This document shows, piece after piece, positions 28,278 to 39,068 of a stretch of 64,000 nucleotides of DNA. The position numbers and the translations under genes are program-made. Numbering within the stretch: position 1 is the first letter of the stretch; each line of letters begins with the position of its first letter. Source of the DNA: Pseudoscleropodium purum (lineage: Eukaryota; Streptophyta; Bryopsida; Hypnales; Brachytheciaceae); assembly GCA_963969395.1 (NCBI GenBank), contig OZ017795.1:14260001-14324000 (forward strand). The letters are read 5' to 3'. Below the pieces are notes generated by a model. It saw nothing but the letters and a program-made list of their open reading frames with translations. It was not told the origin of the DNA and did no database searches.

Positions 28278-28941
28278 CTGTTGTGTAGAAAGGGCAAAAA
28301 AGAAATCAGTAGAAACACTTGGTGAAATAAGCAAGATCCTACATCAAACACTAAACAACTAGCATGTGGAAAAAAATAAAAATTGACAGGAAGATGATCC
28401 AACACAATAGAAAGACCAATAAAAGATCACAAAAATAAAAATGAAAGGTACCAAAGTGCATCAAAAGCATTCATTGCATTGAATGGTTAATAACTTTCAA
28501 ATAGTATATGGTTAATAACATTCATATGGGAGTCACCTATTATAGATCACATGGATGCAAAATGTCCACTCAAGATTAACAAGGTCAAACACTTCAAAAC
28601 AATTGGAAGAATTAATGCAAATCACTGAGACCAAAACAAAATAAAGAAATCAAAACTTGAATGTCCATAAAATAAACATCCTTGATCAACATTACACCAT
28701 CAATTGCAAGACTAAATATCTGCTAAATTTGGGACACTTCCTAGTTCCTAGAAATTTCCTTTGTCATTCTAACTCAAATCAATAAATCCCAAGACCACTT
28801 AACAAATACCCCAAACCACAAAAAACATTCTGTTACAACATTCCTCAAGTATGAAATGAACAAAGAGACAATTCAAAAATTCAAACACCTTCAAAACAAG
28901 AGCATAATTTCAGCGATTAAAACAAAAGAATCAAGAGGTAC

Positions 28942-29773
28942 CTCACACAATCGTCGCAATGACTGCACGTGAGAAACATCATATTTCACGCACGGCAGCT
29001 TCAACTTGCGCACAGCTTCCACCACATTTGCAACATACGCCACCTTACCAAGCTCTTCGACATACTCCAATCCGTTACTTCGACCAACCACGGACAAAGC
29101 AGAAGACCAAGCACCCACATCTAGTTTGTGAGTTGCATTGCTTCTGACATCCTCTGCCGCCTAACCTTGCCAAATATCTTGCCAGCGCTTCTGGCGCTCC
29201 GCATCCTTGAATTTCTCCACAGAGATCTTATAAAACAAAGGAAGGAGCTTCAACTGGGAGTTCGTGGATGCCTGGGCTTTCACAAACTCAGTCAACTCGA
29301 TCATGGGCCACCTCGATCGGGTGAAAAAATCTTCCGACAGCACCAGAATGGCGACATGACACTGCTGGGCGGCCTGGATGATGGCCGACGGGAAATCGTG
29401 ACCCTTGGGCAAACTATCAGGGCATTTGTCGAAAAACGGACAATGATGAGCTCGCTTCAGCTCCACCCACAGTCGCTCTGTGAAATTCTTCTGTTTGCCA
29501 CTGTGGCTTAAGAATATGGTATGCTCGGGTTCCAAACCCCATCTCCTGAACATGGACAAAATCACGATACAGATCATCAACCACAAATTGCTTCACGTAG
29601 TCAAGACGGTTTCGCAAAGCCCATATTTCGATTGCATGAAGTTGAGAAGCAGAAAAGAGCACAGAAGAGACTGGAGTGAATGTTAACCTTTGGTCTATAT
29701 CGTCAGAACGAGCAAGTTTCGAAGCGTGAGAAGATTCTGGGATATCCACACGCCTCTTCAGCTCATTCACCAT
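28942..29773 (-). pseudogene. TNL exon 1: N-terminal extension and TIR domain
   Basis: ATG at 29,771-29,773 (MVNELKRRVDIPESS). About 80 residues of leader end in 'DDLYRDFVHVQEMGFG', then a one-base frameshift near 29,540 moves to the TIR frame, which begins 'PEHTIFLSHSGKQKNFTERL'. TIR landmarks are FLSHSG (betaA), 'PFFDKCPDSLPKG' and 'HVAILVLSEDFFTRSRWPMI'. A TAG at 29,161-29,163 follows 'RWQDIWQG'; the frame then continues through 'DVGAWSSALSVVGRSNGL' to 'SLRRLCE' and a clean GT donor at 28,941. I do not see the catalytic glutamate context of NADase TIRs well enough to call it. Confidence 0.8.
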
Positions 29774-31230
29774 TGCGTGCTGTCACTCAGCCTAAGAACC
29801 AAAACTTTCAGCATCATGCGCCAAAAATCTAAATGTCGTTGAAATGATTCCAATCTCCATCAGTCAAGGAAAGAGATCCTGCTCGACAGACATTGTATAG
29901 AATGAGATCTAAGCGCCAGCATCCACAACACTGAAGTGCGAGAATATACAGCATACTTCCTCAAAATTTATGTGGCAAAGACTTGCAATCCAGGAGTTCA
30001 AGCCAGCATAATGTAACTAAGAGAAGCATGGCAAGTCCAAATTAACGCATGTACGGTTAGCAAGGCAACTGATTCAACTGGAGTGAAACAAACTCGTAAA
30101 CCCAGTATCAACGCTGAGGACTGAAACTGCCCGATAAATGACTTTCAAGGAAACGATACAAATGAAGTCTGCACATATTAATCCTTAAATCTGATTATTA
30201 TTGGCTGACTACCTTACCGGTAGTGCCGCATCCTTCCAGGGTGAAAATATACTACATTTGTAGAAACTGAACACAGCAGGACATTCCGTACTAATAGCAA
30301 TCATTTTAACCACCAAGACACGACTTGCCAGAATACTGTAAATCGAAATGTCATTCACGCTGCCAAGTTCAAGTCTTGACCACATGCCGGAAGTACAAAG
30401 GGCGTGCTTTCAATAGAACCGGAAAACAATCGATCCTCACTAGTATTCAGAAATTCTGTAAGAGACTACAAGTCCAACCACCCAACCTTCCAGTTCATTA
30501 TGCTCAAGTGGGACCTCCCCGGCTCCAGGGAACACCTTAGCTGTACAGCATCCAAATCCAATACAACAGCTTCCTCACAGTGACGCGATTTGCTACAAAG
30601 AAAACACCAGCACAGGAACTACAATCCCTCAACTCGGACCGGAATTGACATTCATATACCAGGTCAGACAGCCATCTGCTCACCCAAAGTCAATGGACAC
30701 CTCGACAGTTGGCCAAGGAAGCGTAGAATTAAAGTCTGATGAATGCTTTCAGTCTGATACACTGCACTCACGGCTCAAATTCCAGAAAGTCTCTCTACTT
30801 CGCTAAAAGGCCTGGTTCAACACAATCAAGCATGTAAAATGTTCGAACGATTCAAAGAAGCAAGTGATAAAATCTTTTTGAATCGTATCAGTTGTAACCA
30901 ATACGCAGCTGTTCCACACAACTCGATACGTAGTGCGGTGCACACTCCATGAAGAAAACCAAATCTAAGAACCGTGATATGTGAAAGACGAGTTCGACCA
31001 ATTGAAAAAATAAATAACGTACTCCATAGCATACAGACATTTTGACACCACACACAACATCCAAAGGATCCTAGATGCAGGAGAAACTAGATCTTACAAC
31101 ACTCTTGAATTGGGCGAAATATTCAAAGGAGATGAGCAGCAGCAGCATCGCAATGACTCAGCATTAGAGTGATCTTTCAAACCACATTTCATTCTTTTAT
31201 TTCTGTAAAATAAATTAATTCAGCAGGTTA
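29774..31230. other. Upstream region of the TNL, no gene seen
   Basis: Less AT-rich than the flanks. It lies directly 5' of the TNL start codon, so it should hold that gene's promoter and 5' UTR, but I cannot identify a convincing TATA box. Reading frames here are short and unrecognised. Confidence 0.4.
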
Positions 31231-31455
31231 AAATCCACTAATACTAGTGAAGAATGGGGTGCTGTAGAAAATATAAGTGAAGTAGCCGAAGCAGCAAATT
31301 CTCCTGCTAACTTAAAGTATCTCGCTCCTGATACACAAATTGCTTTAGCAGACTATTTGGAGTATCGTAAACAACACACTTTAATAATTCGTGATGATCT
31401 TTCGTAACAAGCACAAGCTCATAGGCGGATGGGTCTTTCATTGACTTATAAATCT
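31231..31455 (+). pseudogene. atpA: Nuclear-inserted plastid DNA: decayed atpA fragment
   Basis: Translation of the plus strand gives '[19 protein letters not shown]' then '[14 protein letters not shown]', a stop, and 'QAQAHRRMGLSL'. This is the central part of the chloroplast ATP synthase alpha subunit, just after the nucleotide-binding loop (family wording …AANSPATLQYLAPYTG… and …[27 protein letters not shown]). One stop replaces a lysine codon (AAA to TAA) and about a fifth of positions have changed, but the frame has no indels. It lies among nuclear sequence with no other plastid genes, so it is an old plastid-to-nucleus transfer (NUPT). It ends just before a long G run. Confidence 0.8.
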
Positions 31456-31457
31456 AA

Positions 31458-31486
31458 GGGCGGGGGGGGGGGGGGGGCGGGGGCGG
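31458..31486. repeat. Poly-G tract (16-base G run)
   Basis: A run of 16 G at 31,462-31,477, flanked by further G runs broken by single C. Such a tract can form a G-quadruplex on the plus strand, but homopolymer G runs are also a common assembly or sequencing artefact. Confidence 0.8.
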
Positions 31487-31489
31487 TGA

Positions 31490-32151
31490 GAAATCTCAAC
31501 CTTGATCAATTTCGTAACAAGAACGCTAAACTAGTAACCCACCTCAAAATCTGCCGCACCATCTACAAGTATCACCAAGCGTCCATGGTCCAGAGAAATC
31601 AACAAGGTGATTTACATTCACATATATTTAGGAAACCATATCCAATCTAGATGCTGAGGAACATGGACATGAAAATCAGGATGCGCCATCGTTCCATGGT
31701 CGCGTTGTAACAAACCGAAGTGTACAACAGCTACACCATAGGGAAAGGATCAGCAGCCTCACAGCTGCTCAGGGAACACCCCATGTATGTTCTATGGAGA
31801 CGATGTACCCGATTGGAGCAGTTTCTTAGAGCACTCTTCCCCGATCGGATGCCAGGGAAACGCATTCGAAAGATACAAAAGATGGAAAACAGCTATTCTC
31901 CGTCGACTATGACAACAAAGGTATGTTTCCACTCGGTGTTCAAAGTCTGTTGTTAGCGAGGGTCTTCGGAACGAACTGAGATCTACTTCTCGACTGGATT
32001 CACATTGCAAACATCATCTCCAACACCAAGTACACCGACTGCCAAGATTCCCTCAACATAGATCCCTAAACAGGGTAGCATGTTGCAGAGATGACAAGCC
32101 AACTTATCTAAACAGAGTGCAATTAACCCTAGAGCGCTCCGACATCCAAAA
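31490..32151. other. No gene seen
   Basis: Moderate-GC stretch between the G run and repeat B. Short overlapping frames on both strands, none recognised. Confidence 0.4.
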
Positions 32152-32700
32152 TCTGGACGACGAACAAATTGACATTCAGTTTTCTCATTACTGCTTGGAT
32201 GAAAGTCATCTAATTTGTGGAGATACTTTATCAAGTTGTTGTCCTATCCAATAAATGGATTTGGTGTTATTAGAGTTCATGTTTTTCTAAAATTGCAAAT
32301 GTGGAAGTGTGTCAAACCAAAAATTGCATTGATTATAGTTCAAAACTAAATTAGCAAAAACTGAGGTCATAGATTAAAAGAACACAAAAATTTCAAAAAA
32401 TCACCATATCAAGAGAACCTCGTTTCAAATCCATTCCAACAAGTTTTACTCAAAAAATGATAGTATTATGCTTGTAATTGAATTTAGAAGGAATTTAGAA
32501 ATTTCCCTTTCAAAATTTATAAAAAAATATTGGTGATAGCACTAGTAAATCTAACCGTATGGATGGAATGTACAACTCAAAATCTGCAACTTCTATTTGC
32601 ATGTCAATTCCAAAATATTCTTTCAAATAGCACTTTATCACGATTTTTCCCAAATTGTCAATTTTGGAAAAGGATCTGGACGTTTAGGGGTTAATTATCT
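32152..32700 (+). repeat. Dispersed repeat B, copy 2
   Basis: Second copy of the repeat at 12,139-12,705, same orientation. It sits between two less AT-rich stretches (31.5-32.15 and 32.7-33.3 kb), which suggests it inserted into older unrelated sequence. No target duplication is obvious. Confidence 0.75.
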
Positions 32701-35700
32701 AAGCAGATCCTACGCAGGAACCTTCCAAATCGGTGCCCTAAATCCTATGCCGACAAGTAGCACTCGGTGGAACAGGCGGCGAAACCCCAGCACACTCCAA
32801 CACAACCCCAAATCCTCACCGTGCAAAAGGTCCTCCGTAAGATAGCTCCCAAAACATACAAACCTAAGTCTGCACAAGCGCCAAAGCTAGAACGGGGCAT
32901 GTAAGTGTTGCCAAACTTACCTCCACGTTTGTCGGATGAACCCTCCCGTTCCGCCATTCATCACCTCCAACGCACCATTCTCCGCATGTTCTACACAAAT
33001 TCAACTACAGGCTCCTAAAGATGTTTCCTCACTAAAGACACACAAGTTTTGAACTGCAAGCAGATGGAAGGCGACAGCGTAGAATGCGGCAAAAGTGTCT
33101 GCCAACACAGAGTTTCTGCGTTCAAGAGGAGATGGACTGACGTGCAGGATGATGAGTCCAAGCTTGCGTGGTCACCAAGACAGGCATCCCTATCGAATCT
33201 TCCTAGAAGGACGGACCCATGGCTGTGAGGAATGTTGGCCATAGACCGATAATCGTGGTCTTTTAGATTGGAAGGTGGGATCCACGGTCCGACCATCTAA
33301 TGGAGCATGTGAGTTTATTAAAGTGGAGGCACCAATAACTGATCAAATAAGCAATTTGGGAGCAGATTCTACAAGTTGGTGGATATTTTTTCCATGTAGG
33401 AAGATGGGAAATATGGAGATTGCTAAATTTTCAAATTTATATTTAGAAAATTGAAATTATAATGCATTCTAGGAGGCAAAAGAATTCTTGACCCATAAGT
33501 GGTTGTCTAGAGTCTTCCAATTCCAATCATTCAAGATTTTACTTTCTTGCTCACTACTTTAGGTAATGTGTTATAACCTTATTAATTCCAACCTTGAAAA
33601 GGACATAAAAAAAAAAATTGAAAGCTTGAGATTGGGCTAAGGTTGGAAATAGCACACCCTCCAAGTTGGGTACTAGGCATGGTTGGTTATTAGTACCTCT
33701 ACCTTAATCCTTAAACATCAACATGAAGACTAAATATCATATGGATGATAGGAATTTGTTCTATGGGAGGCAACCCATTTCTAATTGGCGCTCCATTCTG
33801 ACAATGTAGACTATTTTTTTTCTATGCAAAAGAGATGAACAACAATTAATTATGGCACAATTCATGAATGAGCTATAGTACATTATGATTGGCTAATAAG
33901 ATTCTCAATATTGCAACAACCTTTGGTTTAGAAAGAGGAAGATTTATATTACCATTATGGTAGAAAGTCCATCTTCTACTCAAAAATTCATAGCAATTCT
34001 ATGTTGTGGAAAAAAATCTAGAAATTATGCAAACCTTCTGCTATACATTAGAAGACTTACGTTCTAAAGAAACACACCCTCCAGATACTAGAAATTGCTT
34101 AAGTGGTTAGGAATGGATTGCCTCCCTTAGTAAGATAGAAGTTCAACTTTTCATCTTTGGAATTTTCTTGTGAAAAGGGAAAGTCTTATATAATAGTTTG
34201 ACTTCCAATAGGCATTTTTGCAATTTTTTAAGCCAATGATTTACACAATAATGGAAAGGCATGATTTCCAAGGTCATCCATTTGTCCTTTAAAGCTTAAA
34301 CTAATTTGTAGTGGAGTAGACTTCAATTTTAGGGATTTGGAATCAAACTACTATTTTCTTTGGGCTTGCTTATTTAATCCCTAAAGTCTAAAAAGTCCCT
34401 TGGAGGAAACTAAAAGGTTTATCCAAGCTCTTATAATCTCAATTTTTGACTTGGTTTTTGAAGCTTTTTTTTAAGAGACAACACTTGACTTCAAACATCT
34501 CACAATGAGTTCGTTGCTAACAATTCCAAAATTAGGGACGTTTATCTAATGAGGCTTGCAAGCTTTGCTTGTTGGCCCTATATTCTTTTGTTTGTTTTAG
34601 CTTTTTGAAAATTGGTAAAAAAATTATTGTCAAGGACTTGTTTCCTTGGTTTGTTGTACTTTTTGGTTCTTATTAGTGGAAATGGTCTATGTATTTCAAG
34701 AATTTCTTTTTGAAGATAGGTATATTTATTAAAGTTGAGAGCATATAGTTTTTATTTCAATGCTTAGGACAAAAAATATACCACACTAAGTTTATAAAAC
34801 AACTTGGTACATAACACCAAAAAATCACAAAAGTTCAAATAATTTCTCTCTTGTGGCAAATAGGAGTGCCTTCTTTAGTATAGCAAAAGAAGCCACAAAG
34901 CAATTGCTTCTCTTCCACCATCTCCTTATGCATTGTGTCAAATTTATTAGTCTAGGAAAGTGACAAAAAAGTAACCCAGTTTGAATCTAGTATGAGAGGC
35001 TGCCCAAATGATGTTGGACATTGCAATGCAAGTTTTGCTATAGTGTTGATTACCTTATCTGTGTTACCTTTCATCCATAAAAAACGGCATTTCTCTTCAT
35101 AACTCTTTATGGGCACATCTAATTGCAAAAACATGTGGTGTAGTAGTAAGATACTCCTCATCTCTATATCTAAAAATAATTTATAAAAATATATGCATCA
35201 TTTATCTATTTTTGGACTTTGGAGGGAATTTTGGACTTTTTGAAGATTAATCTCCAGTTGAGTACCACCTTCATCATGTAAAATGAGACAACCATGATAT
35301 TCCATGAATAAAGACAATATTGAATAAAACATGTACATATATGAGAAGCTATTAATAGAAACACATTCTTACTAAGCTAGCATACAAGCTGTGTTTATTT
35401 TAACTTGGTTTGGGAGTCATCTAGAGATCTCTTGGTGATAGTAGAGGAATACTAACTAAAATTTTTTTTTCAAAGTTTTGAGTTGTACACCAGGTCACCA
35501 GCAATGACCATTTACATTTTTATTACGTGTGTACTATACAAAGATATAGGGAACAATTCAAAATACTAATAGAATTGTTAAGAATTTATTTATGGAATTA
35601 GAAAATGCCAATCTCAATGGTTGTAATGTTGATATAAACAATCTTTAGTAAATGATTTTATTTTTGATATAAAAAATCTTCACTAAACAAAAGATTGCAA

Positions 35701-38370
35701 AGTTTTTTTTGGAATACAGAATCCATAACTACTTGCAAACTAAAATATTTCATAACTTTTGACTCATTGATCAAAATGGAATGATTCAAAGCTTTATATA
35801 TATATATATATATAAATTTGGAAAACTAGTTTCAAATTTGGATTTCTCCCCCAAATAATTTTTTAAGATCTACCCGAACTACCTCAATTGAGAAACAAAC
35901 TACATATTAGGTTAGAAATTTTTACTCCAATTTCCAAATGTTCTAAAATTTAGTGCACATGAAACATATTTGTTGTTCACACCTTTTATTAAAATTTGGG
36001 CCAAAAGCATGAAAATCTCTAATTACACGCACTTGCCCAAGATTTCTATATTGCCAAAAAAACACAATTGTCTTGGTCCTTTAGGGGTTAAGGATGTATA
36101 GATTAAAAAACAAAAAATATATATAATTTTCTTTTGCATATTATTTAATTATGTAACCTTTCTTTGGGTTGTTAGTTCAAATTCACAATTTCTTACATTT
36201 CAAATTTCAGTCTTAAGACTAGTACTCACAATGAAATGTGGAAAAGGAGGAATTTATAACAAAAAATTTAAAATTTAAAAATATCCTGATTGAGTACATG
36301 ACAATCATATGTATTAGTCCTCAATTTTTGGAATAAATCTAATTAAATCATGGAATTAAATCTAATGGAATAAAATGAATAAAATAGAACTAATGGAATT
36401 TAAATCTAATTAAATCAATAAAATGGAACTAATGGAATTTAAACCTCAAAGAAGAAATGTGGAAAAGAAGGAATTTATAACAAAAAATTAAAAAATACCT
36501 TGAGAACATAGCAATCATATGAATTATTTAGCCCTCAATTGTTGGAAACAATCTAATGAAATTTGACTTCAAAAAATTGATGGAAATAATGGAAACTAAA
36601 TAAGCTTTGTATTCAAATGTTTTGAATGTTTAATTTGTCAGATCATAAATCTAATCTTATTAGTGTACATACTGCTAGTCACATACATATTTTTTTAGTT
36701 AATTCTATCCTAAACTAATTTAAATATTTCCTTCAATCTCTTCACTCACAAAATTTATTTCCTTTTACAATCTATTTTTTTACTTTAATTTTAGCATTCC
36801 TTTCCTTAAGTTTTTTTATTGTATTACATTTTGACTAGCACTTTCTTGCTTTTCAAAGTAAAAAACAAATAGTACAAGGCCTAACCTCTTGTAGTTTCTA
36901 TTTCCTTCTCATCAATCATTTTCTTTATGAATAAACAATTCTATATTTATTTAGGATTTAGAAAAGAATTGATGGAGTAAATATAGTCAACATGACACCA
37001 TGATGTCAAGAAATAATTGCAATTCCTTGAACCCTTATTGCACAAACTTCCCACATTTATCTACTTCTAGACTAATTGATGAATTCAAACCAACAAATTT
37101 TTAGATTAGTCTCAAGATAGTCATCAGTCAATGTTTGGAAAAACCTCCCCATGTTTTATATACATCTTTTGATATTCTCCAATTTAGATGTACTGGTGTT
37201 TTGTATACATTCGTCTTCAAATTAAACACCAATTTCTTTTATTTTCTATAATTGCTAATGTTAGACTCATTGAAGTTCAATTTGAATTACTAAAATGGAG
37301 CACAAAATGGCCCACCTCAAGCTTTTTGAAAACTTAAGCAAGCTCTATTATTGATATTATGTTTCATCTTTCATGAATTATATAGGATGTAACATATTGA
37401 TTACAATGTATATGTGAAGCTTTCAATTGTTAATTTTATGTCATAATTTTAATATATGTTTTTTAAAATTTCAAATCTTCATATTTTTCTTTTATTGTAA
37501 GAAAACATCCATTTTTCTCTAGCATTATAATATAGATTTATATCTGATTCAAAATTTGAATGAGATAAAAATAACTAAAAGAATTAGCTAATATCTTAAG
37601 GAGTCAAATGATTGACCATTGAAATTTCAAAAAATTATGTGAAATAAAAAAAAAATTAATTTCATTAGTCAAAGAAGAATTTATATTTTTCTTAAATCTA
37701 CCATAGCATTAGTAAATTATAATTATGTGCCATATACAATTATTATATATAAAATATTGTGTTGCATAATTCTTCCAATTTAGTGTATAGTAGAAATTAA
37801 AAGATGCCAAATAACTTGAGATCTTTCGAAAGCTTTGTAGACAATAGTTTCAATTGAATTTTTAACATTTGACATTGAAGGTTTACAGAACAATTTTGAA
37901 TGTACTTTTTGTCTATTTTCCAATGTTGGAGAGAAATTTCCTTCATGTTTTTAGGTTGGTGACTAGGAGTGCTCTAGCATTTTCAATGGTATTAGAGTTC
38001 ATTTCATTGTCAATGGTCCCCCTTCAATTATTTAGATATTAGTTGTATTCATTTTTAATGGCCCTTTCAATGGTGTGTAATTTGTATTGCATGATCTATT
38101 CAATGGTAATTTCAATGCTATGCAATGCATAATTCTTGCTCACATATTCGATTTTGCAATGCTATAGTATTTTTCTTTGTATAATTTTGGAGTTTTACAA
38201 TATTAAAAAAACAAAGGTGCCAAGAATTAGTCTCTCTAAGCATTTATGCCAAAAAATAGGGTGCTAAAAATTACATGCTTAACTAGTAGCTTCTTACCTA
38301 CAAATAGGGATGGAAAAAATACATGTAAGATTATCAACCCCCTCCATTACCTTGTTCTTGCATTTAACCT
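32701..38370. other. AT-rich spacer, no gene seen
   Basis: 32.7-33.3 kb is moderately GC with no recognised frame. 33.3-38.37 kb is very AT-rich with long homopolymer runs and only short frames. 35,180-35,235 matches the reverse complement of about 63,568-63,625 ('gcatcatttatctatttt'), another dispersed repeat. Nothing coding is supportable. Confidence 0.5.
35705..35850 (-). repeat. Dispersed repeat D, inverted copy, with AT microsatellite
   Basis: Reverse complement of 15,360-15,500 ('taacttttgactcattgatc'). It contains an (AT)n run around 35,797-35,815 that corresponds to a shorter 'atatatatg' in the other copy, so the microsatellite expanded inside the repeat. Confidence 0.55.
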
Positions 38371-38425
38371 ATATTTAACTAATTATGGACAATTGCACAA
38401 ATTATGGACAAATTCATAGTCCATA
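38371..38425 (+). repeat. Left terminal inverted repeat
   Basis: Begins ATATTTAACTAATTATGG and ends with 'catagtccatag'. It contains a 19-bp internal duplication of the ATTATGGACAA block (at 38,382 and 38,401). Pairs with 51,023-51,057. Confidence 0.8.
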
Positions 38426-39068
38426 GCCACATTAAAAAAGGTAGAGAACATGCTTCAAATGATTAAAAAGTGTCGGCAGCCCACCCACACCTTGTTCAGA
38501 AGAACCGAGGGTACAAAAAAAAAGTGGATTGTTGTATTTTGGACCGGTTTTTATGCAATAGCAGAACCGGTGCCTATAATTGTGCACCCATCCCGTGCCC
38601 ATTGACATATAGGCTGGTAGCCAATAAGACAGCATAGTAAAGTGCGCAAAACCAAAAAGCAGGACAACGAACATGAAAGATAGAGATATGAGCAAATCGC
38701 CTGTGCACTGAAGATAAAACAGTTGTAACATGGTCCCCATAGGAGATTCAAATAAATGTGATTTGTCAGCAGCCAACGGATATATTAAAAATGTCAAAAC
38801 TAACTAGTCATAAGACTTATAGTCACAACCTATAAGATATGAAGGCACATCCACAAATGAGTAAATATTGTGAATATGCATGTAATCATCCTGAAGTGAA
38901 AACATCCTATTCAAGAACCATGCGATCGACATGCAGCGAAGCCCTTAGTATCGGCTGGCAGTCGACATCTGCAGCGAGGACTCGGATCCGTCTAGCAATG
39001 TGATGGTGACACAACTCCAGAGCTAAACTATTGTATCGGTTGGCAGCCGATAGGTCCGAGGCGATATG

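Larger units (their letters stand above)
23758..29773 (-). pseudogene. TIR-NBS-LRR (TNL) immune receptor, five exons, disrupted
   Basis: Intracellular NLR of the TIR class: the TIR domain signals, NB-ARC binds ADP/ATP as a switch and LRRs sense. Exons read from the minus strand: TIR (29,773-28,942), P-loop (28,277-28,028), rest of NB-ARC (26,427 to about 25,792), LRR (25,569-24,438) and a C-terminal exon (24,276-23,758). The splice junctions I can place are GT-AG, and those between exons 2/3 and 4/5 keep phase. Lesions: a frameshift near 29,540, TAG at 29,161-29,163, a frameshift near 28,130, TAA at 25,792-25,794 and a frameshift near 24,865. With these it cannot make a full receptor, although sequencing error or extra small introns could explain one or two. 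A 5'-truncated paralogue lies 3 kb downstream. The TIR wording is what I associate with moss TNLs; that is inference. Confidence 0.85.

Noticed and set aside
29128..29511. 127-codon plus-strand frame
   Set aside because: Antisense shadow of the TIR exon.
31429..31650. 73-codon ORF across the G run
   Set aside because: Its glycine stretch is the poly-G tract and its start lies in the atpA scrap.
38432..38797. 121-codon hydrophobic minus-strand frame just inside the left end of the 12.7-kb element
   Set aside because: No family wording, no conservation in the second element, and it contains two degenerate palindrome copies, which are stop-free and favour open frames by chance.
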